This document shows, in pieces, positions 43,289-53,509 of a DNA stretch of 64,000 nt. The notes beneath the pieces were generated by a model, which saw only the letters and a program-made list of their open reading frames with translations, was not told the origin of the DNA and did no database searches. Each line of letters opens with the position of its first letter. Position 1 is the stretch's first letter. The translations under genes and the position numbers were made by a program. Source of the stretch: Schistosoma mansoni (lineage: Eukaryota; Platyhelminthes; Trematoda; Strigeidida; Schistosomatidae); NCBI RefSeq assembly GCF_000237925.1, contig NW_017385989.1, positions 434,001-498,000 on the forward strand. The letters are read 5' to 3'.

Positions 43289-43665
43289 CACTAAGGTTGT
43301 GTATACTGTAGTGAACATGATAGTATCTAACTTGGTGAATGTTCATCTTAAAGCCCATATGGTTTTAAACCCCTTAACTGCAACCTCCCAGCAGTGAATC
43401 GTAGTCTTATAATCATCGCTCACTGTCACCCCAAGATCCTTGTGAAACCGGATCACGGATGCATGCACTTCCCCTATGTTGTGCCCATTTACATTTGTAT
43501 CCTCAAGGTGCACGTAGACGCACTTTATCACGTTGATAGGCATCAGTCGCTCTTCAGACCAGTTAATTACAATATTTAAGTCTGCCTGAAGTGCTCATGC
43601 ATCTGTGCCTCTCGTTATTTCTCGCCATATTTTTACATCATCAGAGTGTAGTAACATTGAAGATT

Positions 43666-43835
43666 CATTTCGATAATGTAATGAGAAGACGAAGAACTAT
43701 GTGATATATTAGCGCAATACATTTCGAACAGTCTGATCACACATATACTTGTTAAGAACATTTATATATAAAAATAAAAGGTCAACTAGACTGTAAATAG
43801 GGGTAAGAATAGACAAGGATAATAGTGATAAAAGC
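43666..43835. repeat. Inverted flank of the Penelope element (pLTR-like)
   Basis: This stretch is the reverse complement of 46160-46332 (for example cattacattatcgaa against ttcgataatgtaatg, and the shared ctgtaaataggggtaag). It places an inverted terminal piece upstream of the truncated coding part, an arrangement known for Penelope insertions. Confidence 0.65.
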
Positions 43836-43892
43836 CTTTTCAACAGACTTCGTCGTATTTGCACAAATGACGCTATTGATGACGATGTTAGG

Positions 43893-44205
43893 TTGTTAAC
43901 CAAGACATTAACCGGGAATGGCTATCCACCTATAAATAGATGGAAAGTTCAGGGCACAGCGAGACCTACTCTAGCCTTGGTAGAGAAAAAGCCTGTCTAC
44001 ACCACCTTACCATTTAGAGGTGATTCAAATAGCCTTTTATTGAAACAAAGGCTTAAATCTGTTATCAACAAAACGTATTGTGCTGCGAAAGTCATAATCA
44101 AGGAAAGAACGAGGTCCATTCTTCATTCAAAACCTAGACGACATGAAAACGATTGTGTCACATCCCACTGCGTTTACCAATTTAAATGTGTGTGTGGTCG
44201 CACAT
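43893..44205 (+). pseudogene. Penelope RT-endonuclease linker and start of GIY-YIG domain
   Basis: The open frame reads LTKTLTGNGYPP, then LPFRGDSNSLLLKQRLK, and ends in the Cys-rich CVYQFKCVCGRT segment that precedes the GIY-YIG nuclease core of Penelope-like proteins. It is interrupted at 44205 by the RTE insertion. Confidence 0.75.
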
Positions 44206-45803
44206 CCAGCTCCACTGAACCCACCCAACATCGAAGCAGCACCCACAGACCTCCCAATCGATATTGGCCCACCAACAATTGAAGAGATCAGTATGGCCAT
44301 TAGACAAATTAAGAGCGGCAAAGCAGCGGGACCAGACAACATCCCGGCAGAGGCACTAAGGCAAATGTAGCAGCAACTGCCAAGATACTCCACATCCTCT
44401 TCAGTAAGATTTGGGACGAAGAACATGTACCAACAGACTGGAAAGAAGGACTTCTCATCAAGATACCAAAGAAAGGCGATCTCAGCAAGTGCGACAACTA
44501 CAGGGGCACCACTCTTCTCTCAATACCAGGAAAAGTCTTCAACAGAGTATTGTTAAACAGGATGAAGGATTCCGTGGACGCCCAACTTCGAGATCAACAA
44601 GCTGAATTTCGTAAGGATAGATCGTGTACAGATCAAATCGCAACTCTACGTATCATTGTGGAACAATCAATCGAATGGAATTCATCACTGTACATCAACT
44701 TCATCGACTACGAGAAGGCATTTGATAGCGTGGACAGGACGACACTATGGAGGCTTCTTCGACACTACGGCGTGCCTGAGAAGATAGTCAATATCATACG
44801 GAAGTCCTATGATGGACTAAACTGCCAAATCGTCCACGGAGGACAACTCACCGACTCGTTCGAAGCAAAGACCGGTGTTAGGCAAGGTTGCTTACTCTCA
44901 CCCTTTCTCTTTCTCCTGGTGATCGACTGGATCATGAAGACGTCAACATCTGGAGGAAATCACGGGATACAGTGGACAGGAAGGATGCAGCTGGAAGATT
45001 TAGACTTCGCGGATGATCTGGCTCTTCTATCACAAACGCAACAACAAATGCAGGAGAAAACGACCAGTGTAGCATCAACCTCAGAAGCAGTAGGCCTCAA
45101 TATAAACAAAGAGAAAAGCAAGACTCTCCGATACAATACAATATGCACCAATCAACTTACACTTGACGGAGAAGCTTTGGAGGATGTGGAAACCTTTACG
45201 TATCTGGGCAGCATCATTGATGAACACGGTGGATCAGATGCAGATGTGAATGTGCGGATCGGCAAAGCAAGAGCAGCACACTTACAACTGAAAAACATCT
45301 GGAGCTCAAAACAATTGTCAACCAACACCAAGATCAGAATTTTCAATACAAATGTCAAGACAGTTCTTCTGTATGTGACGGAGACGTGGAGAATTACGAA
45401 AGCCATTATCCAGAGGATACAAGTGTTTATTAACAGCTGTCTACGCAAGACACTTCGGATTCGATGGCCAGACACTATCAGCAACAAGTTACTGTGGGAG
45501 ACAACAAATCAGATTCCAGCGGAGGAAGAAATCAGGAGGAAGCGCTGGAAGTGGATTGGGCACACTTTGAGGAAATCACCCAATTGTGTCACAAGACAAG
45601 CCCTCACATGGAATCCTGAAGGTCAAAGGAGAAGAGGAAGGCCAAAGAACACATTACGCCGAGAAATTGAGACAGACATGAGAAGAATGAACAAGAACTG
45701 GATAGAACTAGAAAAGAAGGCCCAGGACAGAGTGGGTTGGAGATAGCTGGTCGGCGGCCTATGCTCCATTGGGAGTAACAGGCGAACGTAGGTAAGTAAG
45801 TAA
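44206..45803 (+). mobile_element. RTE-clade retrotransposon inserted inside the Penelope element
   Basis: Target duplications gtggtcgcacat (44194-44205) and gtggtcacacat (45804-45815) differ by one base. The 5' end is truncated in the RT N-terminal region ([20 protein letters not shown]). The 3' end is a short UTR with a (taag)n tail, the usual RTE ending. One small frame break lies between about 44365 and 44550; after it the RT is open to its natural stop. Confidence 0.85.
44550..45746 (+). CDS. RTE-type reverse transcriptase (5' part in another frame)
   Basis: A 398-codon open frame covers RT palm and thumb: [27 protein letters not shown] (first Asp), [13 protein letters not shown] and [12 protein letters not shown] (catalytic FADD intact). 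The C-terminal region has TYLGS and ends in a cysteine-poor RR-rich tail ([15 protein letters not shown]). The upstream 180 bases encode the preceding RT segment in another frame. The copy has no endonuclease and so cannot move by itself, but its RT active site residues are intact. Confidence 0.8.
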   Translation: MLNRMKDSVDAQLRDQQAEFRKDRSCTDQIATLRIIVEQSIEWNSSLYINFIDYEKAFDSVDRTTLWRLLRHYGVPEKIVNIIRKSYDGLNCQIVHGGQLTDSFEAKTGVRQGCLLSPFLFLLVIDWIMKTSTSGGNHGIQWTGRMQLEDLDFADDLALLSQTQQQMQEKTTSVASTSEAVGLNINKEKSKTLRYNTICTNQLTLDGEALEDVETFTYLGSIIDEHGGSDADVNVRIGKARAAHLQLKNIWSSKQLSTNTKIRIFNTNVKTVLLYVTETWRITKAIIQRIQVFINSCLRKTLRIRWPDTISNKLLWETTNQIPAEEEIRRKRWKWIGHTLRKSPNCVTRQALTWNPEGQRRRGRPKNTLRREIETDMRRMNKNWIELEKKAQDRVGWR

Positions 45804-45815
45804 GTGGTCACACAT

Positions 45816-46117
45816 AGATAGGGAGGAGCAATCGTGATCTGAAAACTAGGGTGGGTGAACATGTACCAAAATGGTTGCAAAAACAAATACAGTCGAATGA
45901 CCCAATAAGAGTGGAGGATAAACATCCATCATCCTCTATTGCTAAACATATAATCGAGACAGGTCATAAGATTGATCTAAACTCGGCTTTTGTTGTGTTG
46001 TTTAAAAGTGTAAATGGGCGTCTACTAAGGTTTATTGAAGCCTTAGCCATACGAAAATTCAAACCCCCTTTGTGTATTCAAAAACAGTTTGCTCTCTCTT
46101 TAAACCTACCCTGGTAA
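45816..46117 (+). pseudogene. Penelope GIY-YIG endonuclease, C-terminal part
   Basis: Continuation of the split endonuclease after the RTE. It has IGRSNRDLKTRVGEHVPKWL, the conserved H-x-x-x-TGH segment (KHIIETGHKID), then LLRFIEALAIRK and PPLCIQKQF. This order is diagnostic of Penelope endonucleases. A TAG replaces the Tyr codon of YIG at 45814-45816. Confidence 0.75.
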
Positions 46118-47999
46118 TATATGCTTATTATCCAGAGTGATTAGGCGTCAAATTGTTTTCACATTATTTCATCACTATTATCCTTGTCTGTTCTTACCCC
46201 TATTTACAGTCTAGTTGACCTTTTATTTTTGTATATAAATGTTCTTAACAAGTATATGTGTGATCAGACTGTTCGAAATGTATTGCGCTAATATATCACA
46301 TAGTTCTTCGTCTTCTCATTACATTATCGAAATTTATCAAAGGGACTAATTGCTTTAAATTGAAGATTCAACTATACTTAGGGGATCATTTACATACTGT
46401 ATAAAAAGTAAAGTACCTAGGATAGAATCTTGTGAAACTCCACTCAGTACTAGTCTCGAGGTAGAGCATTCGGTATTTATTCTTTCTTTACATGACCTGC
46501 TAATAAATCGTTGATCGGCTTTAGCGGAGGTCAGGCAATTCCTCGATTCTCCAGCATCAAGATGAGTTTATTATTCGGTAACTTACCAAATGTTTTGCTG
46601 GTGTTAAAGCAGACAACATTCACCGATTTGCCACTATCTAAAACCTCTATCCATTGCTTTGTTGCTATGAAAGGGTTTGTTGTGCAAGATTAATCCTTCT
46701 TGAAACCATGTCGTTCGCTTTTTAACAAGCTTTTGGCTTCCACAAATGTCATTATGGTCCTTTTGACTATTTTCTCCAGTATTTTATCTACGAAACTGGT
46801 GAGGCTAACAGGTCTGTAGTTCGGTGGGAATCGTCTTGATATTGTTTTATGTATTGGAGTGACGATTTCATCCTTCCTATCCACAAGCAACTCACCTTGG
46901 CCAAGCGACATATTGAATATTGTAGTCAACGGAATAGTAATATGTTGTGTAATTCCTCTCGTGAATTTGGAGTGTAGTTGATCCTGTCCTGTTGACTTTT
47001 CTGTGTCTAAGGTGCTAAGGGCACTAAGGACACCATCTCGACCGAAGTCTACAGTGAGCAGACGGTCTATTGCCTTCGTATTTTGGTCTAGTTCTTCGTC
47101 CAGAAGGGGCTCCAGGGTGGAAGCTGGCCCAAAATGGTCTGCCATATCCTGTGCTTTTTCTCGATCATCCTCTATCATTTCAGATCCACTCTCTACCGTA
47201 ATTAAGTTAGGAGTCCAATTCTACATCCTCGTTTTTTAATTTATGTACGAGAATAGTCTCTTAGGCTGCTTTATTACAGACTTGGCTAACTGCATTTCAT
47301 ATTTTCTCTGAACTTCCCAGATTGCGATTATACACTTATTTCTTATAGACCTGCGGCGTTCCATCGTACTTGTAATGTCAAGGCTGATGGCGATGTCCTA
47401 ACATTTCTTCTTTTGTCTTTGTAAACGTCGAATACTCCTATCTATCCAGGAATGGCCGTGTTTCTTCTTCGTTGAGACTGCTCAGGGTCCTCAGAGCAAA
47501 ATTCTGAAAAAAGGAGAATAATGATAATATATTCTCAAATAACAGTTTGTTACATGAGGCATATCGGTTTACAGGCAAGACCAAATTGCTACAAAAGTTA
47601 CAATCTTCACTAAAGAAAATTACTCAGCTGGGTTGATATTTTATAAAATATGAATGTAAATGGATTTCGTAGGACACATGTTGTCAATATCACAATCGAC
47701 GCACTTTATGAAGGTAGCGTTGCAACATACAGCTGATGGTCGAGAATAGATGCATGCGAAATTGGGGGCTTTTAAAAGCTTCGACCTTATATTCCTTCGG
47801 AATATCTGAGGCTTTAATAGCGGTGTAGGACGAAGCCACCCGTGCCATATCTGTTTTAGGTGGGGTATCTCCGAGGGGCTGAAAAAGGTGTAAGAAAAAG
47901 CCCAAACAACCAATAAAGAGGAAATAAGAGAGAAATAATGCGGAAATGCACCGAAATGTCTGCTTTTTCGCCTGTCTGGTGGAAATAAAGCGGAATTTC

Positions 48000-48145
48000 C
48001 CCTATATGTCGCTCTGTGTTTCAAATGTCGCTAAATTGTCTATTTTTCTCCTACATTTCCGACGAATTGTCTATTTTTCTCCTAAATTTCCGCCGAATTA
48101 TCTATTTTCTCCTAAATATCCGCTAAATTGTCCACTTTTTGACTG
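48000..48145. repeat. Subterminal repeat array of the CACTA-like element, left end
   Basis: About four degenerate copies of a roughly 30-base unit, each with a core like ttgtctatttttctcct followed by aaatttccgcc. CACTA elements carry such arrays as binding sites for an element-encoded DNA-binding protein. The right end has shorter gaggggaaaatcgac-type copies at about 52010-52070. Confidence 0.6.
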
Positions 48146-48523
48146 TATACACACCGATGTAATTTTACACCCACTTTTATAACGCTTTTGTCATTACCAC
48201 AACCATCTCCAGTAATCGCCTTCATTCCCACAACACAGCACACGAAAAATCTAATGTACGTAAAATATGGTATAGGTTCAATTTTTTTATTGAAAACCAA
48301 ATGTGTATTGTTGTACTTACGGTTATGTTCCTAAACACGGAAGACTGTACCCATAGATAAGTCGAAAACAGTGATCACTTTAAAGTTGTACGTACGTGTT
48401 CTTTCCTCCGTTGATAACGCTTTTGTACTTTGTCTCTCATATCGTGAAAATAACCTTGCGTAGCGATGTCATACAGTTTCGCAAGGTCTTTTTCGTTGAC
48501 AGATGACGAAATGAATCGATTAG

Positions 48524-49096
48524 TTAGTGCACCTGAAGTTTAAAAACCTTATTTATCTTATTTCGTACGCAGCCGACGAACCGGCACTTCTGAAGCGCTC
48601 GTTTTGATGAAGTACCAAGTAGCGTGAAATTACTGGCGAATTCAGGTGTCATGATGTACGACAAAAGATATCGCATAGACGTTTTAGGATCATCATTCAT
48701 TAAACTCGTCAACGTGGCCATCTGTAATACGAATGAATGATAAAATTACTGTTGTGTGCTTACAAATCTGTCCCTCACGTCTTTTTGCTCAAGACAAGCG
48801 TCCAAGGTTCCCAATTCCTCTTCGGATAACAAAGGGAACTGTTGACTGGATAGTCCACAGTCGAATTGACGCGGCTGTTCGCGCTCAGCGAACTTTGAAA
48901 GCATCAGCTTCATATTTCTATTCGTTTCACTCATACTTGCCGACAGATTCTGCAGCGCCGTATGCAGTCTTTCAAATCTGAAAAATTGAACTTGATCGTA
49001 CGGATGACTTACTCAACCGCTACCATACCGCCTAGACTTCTAGAATCGGACGTGGAGGGCGGGGTGTCTAATTGTGTTGAACTACTTAATTCATAT
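48524..49096 (-). CDS. DUF4806-like accessory gene of the CACTA element (3' exons)
   Basis: Three joined exons: 49096-49013, 48977-48764 and 48721-48524. The introns are 35 bases (48978-49012, gtaagt...ttcag) and 42 bases (48722-48763, gtaagc...tacag), the micro-intron size class known in schistosomes. The reading frame stays open across both. The product shows a heptad-like stretch (LHTALQNLSASMSETNRNMK), then FPLLSEEELGTLDACLEQ, then the DDPKTSMRYLLSYIMTPEFA and SNFTLLG core and a basic VRNKINKVFK end. This order matches DUF4806 domains found beside CACTA transposases in animals. The 5' exon(s) were not found; they may lie upstream towards 49300. The reading is intact here, unlike the transposase. 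Confidence 0.6.
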
Positions 49097-49639
49097 CTAC
49101 AAATCAAAGAAACATACTTGGCAATCGGAAAGACAACATTGTAAAACAACCGAAACTTGGGATATTAGACGCGATTATCCCCAGCCTGCATCTCTGCGAC
49201 ATCCATTTCAACCGAATTGTAAAGAAACCTTTCTTTACGCTTTCATGCCCCTCTACAAAATTGTAGTAAGGTTATTGAACTGACCTCTTTTGCTTCTACG
49301 TGTTCAACGGCAAGGTATTTTCGTCTGGCCAATAGTTCTTACCAGAAACATATAATTTTCGGAACGATGCCAACAAATCATTGGCAGATTTGAGACTATC
49401 TATATGAAGTGATCATTTGCATGTTTGTAACTAACTGCATTCCTGCACAACACTACACTGTAATATTGGCCAATTTTCTTTGCGTTGGTCATTGTTTTGC
49501 AGATGCAGATTAATCTGCTCCGTTGGATAGAGATATAGTTCTTCTCCCACAAGCCAATGGCCGGCTGCAATCACAAACTTATTTTTGCTTAGTGCGTATC
49601 TATTGTTGGTAGGCTAAATATTACATAACAGGAAGTTAA

Positions 49640-51267
49640 GCGAAATACAGTCGCATGAAAGCATGTAACAAAGGAACAATAACCAAATGATGAACACAAT
49701 TTATCGACATACATTTACGGTTAACATCTTGAATCGAAACCCATCCGCATTCACTGCTAACTACGAAGCATCTAAATATTCCTATTTCAGTGGAAGGGAA
49801 GGGATCTTCAAAGTAATTTTGTGGGTCGGTGAATTGCCTGAATATCAGTTACTAATCCCGGCTTTCCGTTGACTACTACAACATTACCAGGCTTAAATGA
49901 AGTCAGCCTTACTTATTACCGGGTTACTGTGAGTCGATATGTCAACTTGAAGCCTATCGCAGAAAGACATGTTCCGCGTAACGCTGAGCTGCCTGCTTAG
50001 CAACGATATGCCCACTGTGTACGGATTTCTTAGTTTGTCTCATATAAGACTCGAATGGGAATGCTGAGTAACTGTCTAACAGTCCATATGCAAGAACATC
50101 GTCAGGAAGATGCTGTGGCAAATGTACATTATAAACTAAGTTTTCACATCCGTAACACCATTCATAATATCTCAGAAAATTCCTTAAATCCATCCTGTTA
50201 GATTCTACCACCCTGTTATGTAATTGAGGATGTGCAAGCAAATAAATATATAGAGCAAGACGTTTAAAATTTAGATACATAGGTTTTGGCAGAGTACTTT
50301 GAAGAATAACTGGGCCTAAATACAGAAGAAACAACATACACTCCGACGCCTTCCATACCGATACGAAGTCAAATATACGGCATTTACGCTGAAAGTCGGA
50401 GGGAGTACATTCCACGCAACAAGATATCAACTTATTTATACTCCCAATTACACAGGAGTTTACGTTCATCAGTCTCTTACGTCCTTATTCTATCCAAGGA
50501 GTAACAAGTTCCTTTGTGACACCTAAGTAGACCATGTGCATAGGATCCAAAGGGAAAGTTGAGATCATGTCAATTGGAAGACTTTCGAATATTGAGTGTC
50601 CTTCATGGTGAATATATTGTGTCTGATATCGGAAACTGTGGTCAGTTCTTAACGTATATTCACCATTTGGGAAAATCATCTTCCCATCAAGTCGTCTACC
50701 ATTTACAACACACCTGTCGCAACCTGCCTTTCCGTTGTGATTCACAGTGTATCTAACATCCGAACGAGCAGGTGCATCACATATTACCTCAGTTAATTTA
50801 ATAGCTATGTATTTGTTGAACTTAACACTAAGTGGACCCATGTCAGTCATTTCTTTTATTTCAGAAACAGTTTCGGCAGAAATTTCATTGAATTGTGCCG
50901 GCTTAGTATTCCCTTCGTAGATCCCTATCATGAAGACACCACTAAATCTAGAGGCAACGATCCATCCTAATACAGGCCACAAATGCTGACTGGAGCTCCT
51001 TGACGTGGAAAGCCCATCTATATTAATATACAATTCTAAAGTCTCAACATCACAATTACACAACCAACGTTCAACACATCTTAGCAGGTTGGTCTTCAAT
51101 CCAAGATGGTAGTAAACCCCACTGCTGATGAACTTTGGGTGTACACTTGTGCATGTCCTCAGGAGACTTCTAATGCTGGTCGGCAAGTCTGGAAAGAGAA
51201 CGCGAAAATCATTCAGAATCCGGTCTGCATCTCGGATACTCAGAGAGGTTGATGTCATTAAATTCAT
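49640..51267 (-). pseudogene. Tnp2-like (CACTA) transposase, one stop and one frameshift
   Basis: This is the cut-and-paste transposase of the CACTA-like element. The N-terminal part has the PRSVHPKF-like lead (TCTSVHPKF). Then comes LELYINIDGLS with the first catalytic Asp, followed by WPVLGWI. ICDAPARSDVR carries the second Asp and is followed by a Cys pair (CDRC), then PLDPMHMVYLGV. After an in-frame TAA at 50485-50487 the same frame continues, with FQRKCRIFDF, KASECMLFLLYLGPVIL, LPKPMYLNF and SAFPFESYM, all typical Tnp2 landmarks. A one-base shift near 49840 separates NGKPGLVTDI from the C-terminal PFPSTEIGIF and KCMSINCVHHLVIVPLLH. The N-terminus may have an upstream exon. With two lesions the copy is probably inactive, but decay is recent. 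Confidence 0.8.
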
Positions 51268-52437
51268 TTATATCTTGTTGATCTGCTCTTTACAATTTAA
51301 GGACTTGTGACAGGGCAAATTGACGGCATAACATCCTATGAGAAATTTATTAGCGTATAGACTTCATACACGTACCATTATCTTACCGAAGCCTTTCATT
51401 GGTACAGCTTGTGGAAGGTATTACAGTTGAAGGAATCTCATGACAATTAATTCCCTGTCAACTGACATCATTCCTACATATATAGGTGGTAAAGTCAGTT
51501 ACGTGTAATCGTGATTTCAATAGCAAAGTTACTAAACGAGAGCAAGTTATGTCCCTTCAGGAAATCTGTCCGTAATTTATTCCACCGTCTGTTATAAGCA
51601 GATCTATGACAGCCGAGGACTCTTGACAAGTTCACATTTGCCCTACATCTAAAGCTCCTTCACTGACTTTGCTTAAACTCATGTTACAGGACTAACAAGG
51701 TAAACAGTTATAAAGAACTAAAAAAACAGAGAGCACGTCACTCAATTGCATGACGTAAGTAATTTGTGATGGCGACCAAGCGTGTCGGAACACCATAGCT
51801 AAACAAGCAAAAAAGTAAGTACATATGCATCACATAAAAAGACCTGTGTCCGTATCTTATTGCATGTATTATGATGATGATATTCATAGATTTAATTTAT
51901 TAAGGCTTTATTTTGGGCATACTTAGGAAAATGTAGTTTCAGATTGTGGTTCATTCAAATACCATACGTTATGCCTGATTGTCTACAAATTTCCCCCAAA
52001 TACACGACGGAAGAGGGGAAAATCGACTTTTCTCCGAAATAACAGACGTGCAGGGGAAAAATCGACATTTTTTCTTTATTTACGCTTTCGTTCGCTTTAT
52101 TTCCTATTTTTTCGCCTTCATTTCGCCTTTATTGGTTGTTTGGGTAGTATATCTAATATTGTTTAAGACTGCTTTTAGCCAAATTGTGTGACCGGAGACA
52201 AATAAGAACTGTGAGAACCAAATCACGTATTTGTAGCATTAAATAAAAGTACCATTGTAAAGAAAAAACGACCGACTTAAATACTATCAAATTTTCAAAC
52301 ACTGGTAGCATTTTACCGGTCTACACATAGTGATCCTCAGTAATAAGTGGTTATTCTATTCGGCGCATCTCCACAGAATTCTGTGGATTTCCAGCACACT
52401 CATGCTTCGCTCACTTAGTCGTCTTTGAATATAGTCA

Positions 52438-53480
52438 ATCAGTCTTCAGTAATAAGGATAGTAGGTTGGTAATCCTGTGTTCATCCTGACAGATTTCCTT
52501 CCAGTGAAGGTCCAGCTTCTCCTTGAAAATGTTCACCGATGTGGCCGATACCACTTGTTTTGGTAATGCGTTTCAGTCATTGACCACTCGATGAGAAAAA
52601 CGGGACCCCACCTTTAGTTTATTAGATCGCGGTTTCTGAACTTTCTTGCTTTGACCTCGGAGATTATTAGTGTTGGAGGAAGCAAAAAGATAGGACACAT
52701 TAACACCCAAATCATGATTAAAGGTACGAAATACCAGTATAAGGTCACCTCGTGTCCTGCGATAAGACAAGGGAAAAAGGGTTAAACGCTTCAAACGCTC
52801 ATCGTAAGGGAGTTTGGAAAGACCCTTTACTAATTTTGTCCCTACACGCTGGACACGCTCAAGTGAGTTAGTATCCTTTGTCAGACATGGGCTAGCTGCT
52901 TGGATACAGTACTCTAAGTGTGGTCTTGAATAGGTGGGATATAAAATTCGAAACATTTCGTCAAAGCATTTGAATGCTCGACGAAGTGACCATAACACAC
53001 GACAACCTTTGGAAGCGGCGTAGTTGTTCTCAAGCCATGGCTGATTGGTACTCTTAAGTCTTTATGTTCTTGAACATGTGGAAGAGATGTACCATCAAAA
53101 GTAAGTTAACTATTACTGTGTCCGATGTGCATGAGCACGCTCTTTCTGGAATTAACTTCTAAGCCCCAACCATGAGCCCACCTAACTAATTCGTCTAAGT
53201 CGGTTTGGAGATCAAAATGATAAGCCTCGTTTCTTATTGTTTGACAGATTTTGACATCATTCGCAAACAAAAATGTCGACGACTTAAGCAATAGCGGTAA
53301 TTCATTAACATAGAGAAGGAAAAGTAGATGACCTAAGATGGTGCCTTGTGGTACACAACTTTTGACCGGCTTCCATTCAGGTAGCGTTCAAATAACCCTT
53401 ACTATCTGTTTGCGGTCACATAAGAAGTTTCCTATCCATTCATCACTAAGATATAACACCAACCAAGTAATCTGGAGCTA
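52438..53480 (-). pseudogene. CR1-like RT C-terminal half, mutated active site
   Basis: Same family as 24501-25275. The 5' part shows LFANDVKICQTI where RT normally has FADD, so one catalytic Asp is Asn. Then LDELVRWAHGWGLEVNSRKS and a frame break near 53040. The rest follows: RILYPTYSRPHLEYCIQAAS, VQRVGTKLVKGL, and LSYRRTRGDLILVF to RFSHRVVND. Inactive. Confidence 0.75.
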
Positions 53481-53509
53481 CCAAGACAACTCAGAATAAC
53501 ATGTTCACC

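Larger units (their letters stand above)
43666..46358 (+). mobile_element. Penelope-like element, 5'-truncated, inserted in the CR1-like copy
   Basis: Target duplication attgaagattc at 43655-43665 and 46359-46369. The coding part starts in the RT-endonuclease linker (GYPPINRWKVQGT, LPFRGDSNSLLLKQRLK and TYCAAKVIIK) and enters the GIY-YIG domain at CVYQFKCVCG. It is then cut by an RTE insertion (44206-45803). After it, the frame resumes as T-stop-IGRSNRDLKTR, the Tyr of YIG having become TAG, and goes on to KHIIETGHKIDLNSAF, EALAIRKFKPPLCIQKQF and the end near 46115. The RT core is absent. The first 165 or so bases are an inverted copy of the last 170 (see the repeat entry). Confidence 0.8.
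43330..47470 (-). pseudogene. CR1-like non-LTR retrotransposon split by a Penelope insertion
   Basis: The upstream half (47470 down to 46370) gives a degenerate linker and RT: KYEMQL-like, EMIEDDREKAQDMADHFGP, FPPNYRPVSLTSFVDKILEK and SERHGFKKD. It continues with frameshifts through a decayed V-D-V-x-x-F-x-x-SKxF motif to the GV-x-Q-x-SILG block (GVSQDSILG). The downstream half (43654 down to 43330) resumes precisely at ESSMLLHSDDVKIWR, where the usual FADD is HSDD, and continues to FHKDLGVTVSDDYKTT. Several stops and shifts make it inactive. The halves are separated by the element at 43666-46358 and bounded by attgaagattc duplications. Confidence 0.75.
47901..52144 (-). mobile_element. CACTA/EnSpm-like DNA transposon, near complete, with TIRs
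   Basis: Terminal inverted repeats: the left end starts cccaaacaaccaataaag (47901) and the right end is its reverse complement, finishing at 52144. There are 18 identical bases, then a further 7 with two mismatches. Inside the left end is an array of subterminal repeats (around 48020-48145), and a shorter set lies inside the right end (around 51985-52080). Between them lie a Tnp2-type transposase (minus) and a spliced DUF4806-like gene (minus). The length of 4.24 kb fits a compact CACTA element. The ends begin CCC rather than the usual CACTA/CACTG. Flanking triplets are aag and tag, so the target duplication is imperfect or uncertain. A CACTA family called SmTRC1 is known in Schistosoma; whether this is the same one cannot be told here. 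Confidence 0.75.

Noticed and set aside
46160-46200. Hammerhead-like order (gtgatga...gaaa...caatttgac) in the Penelope 3' flank, minus strand
   Set aside because: The first core base is wrong, stem I does not pair, and it would lie on the strand opposite to the Penelope ORF.
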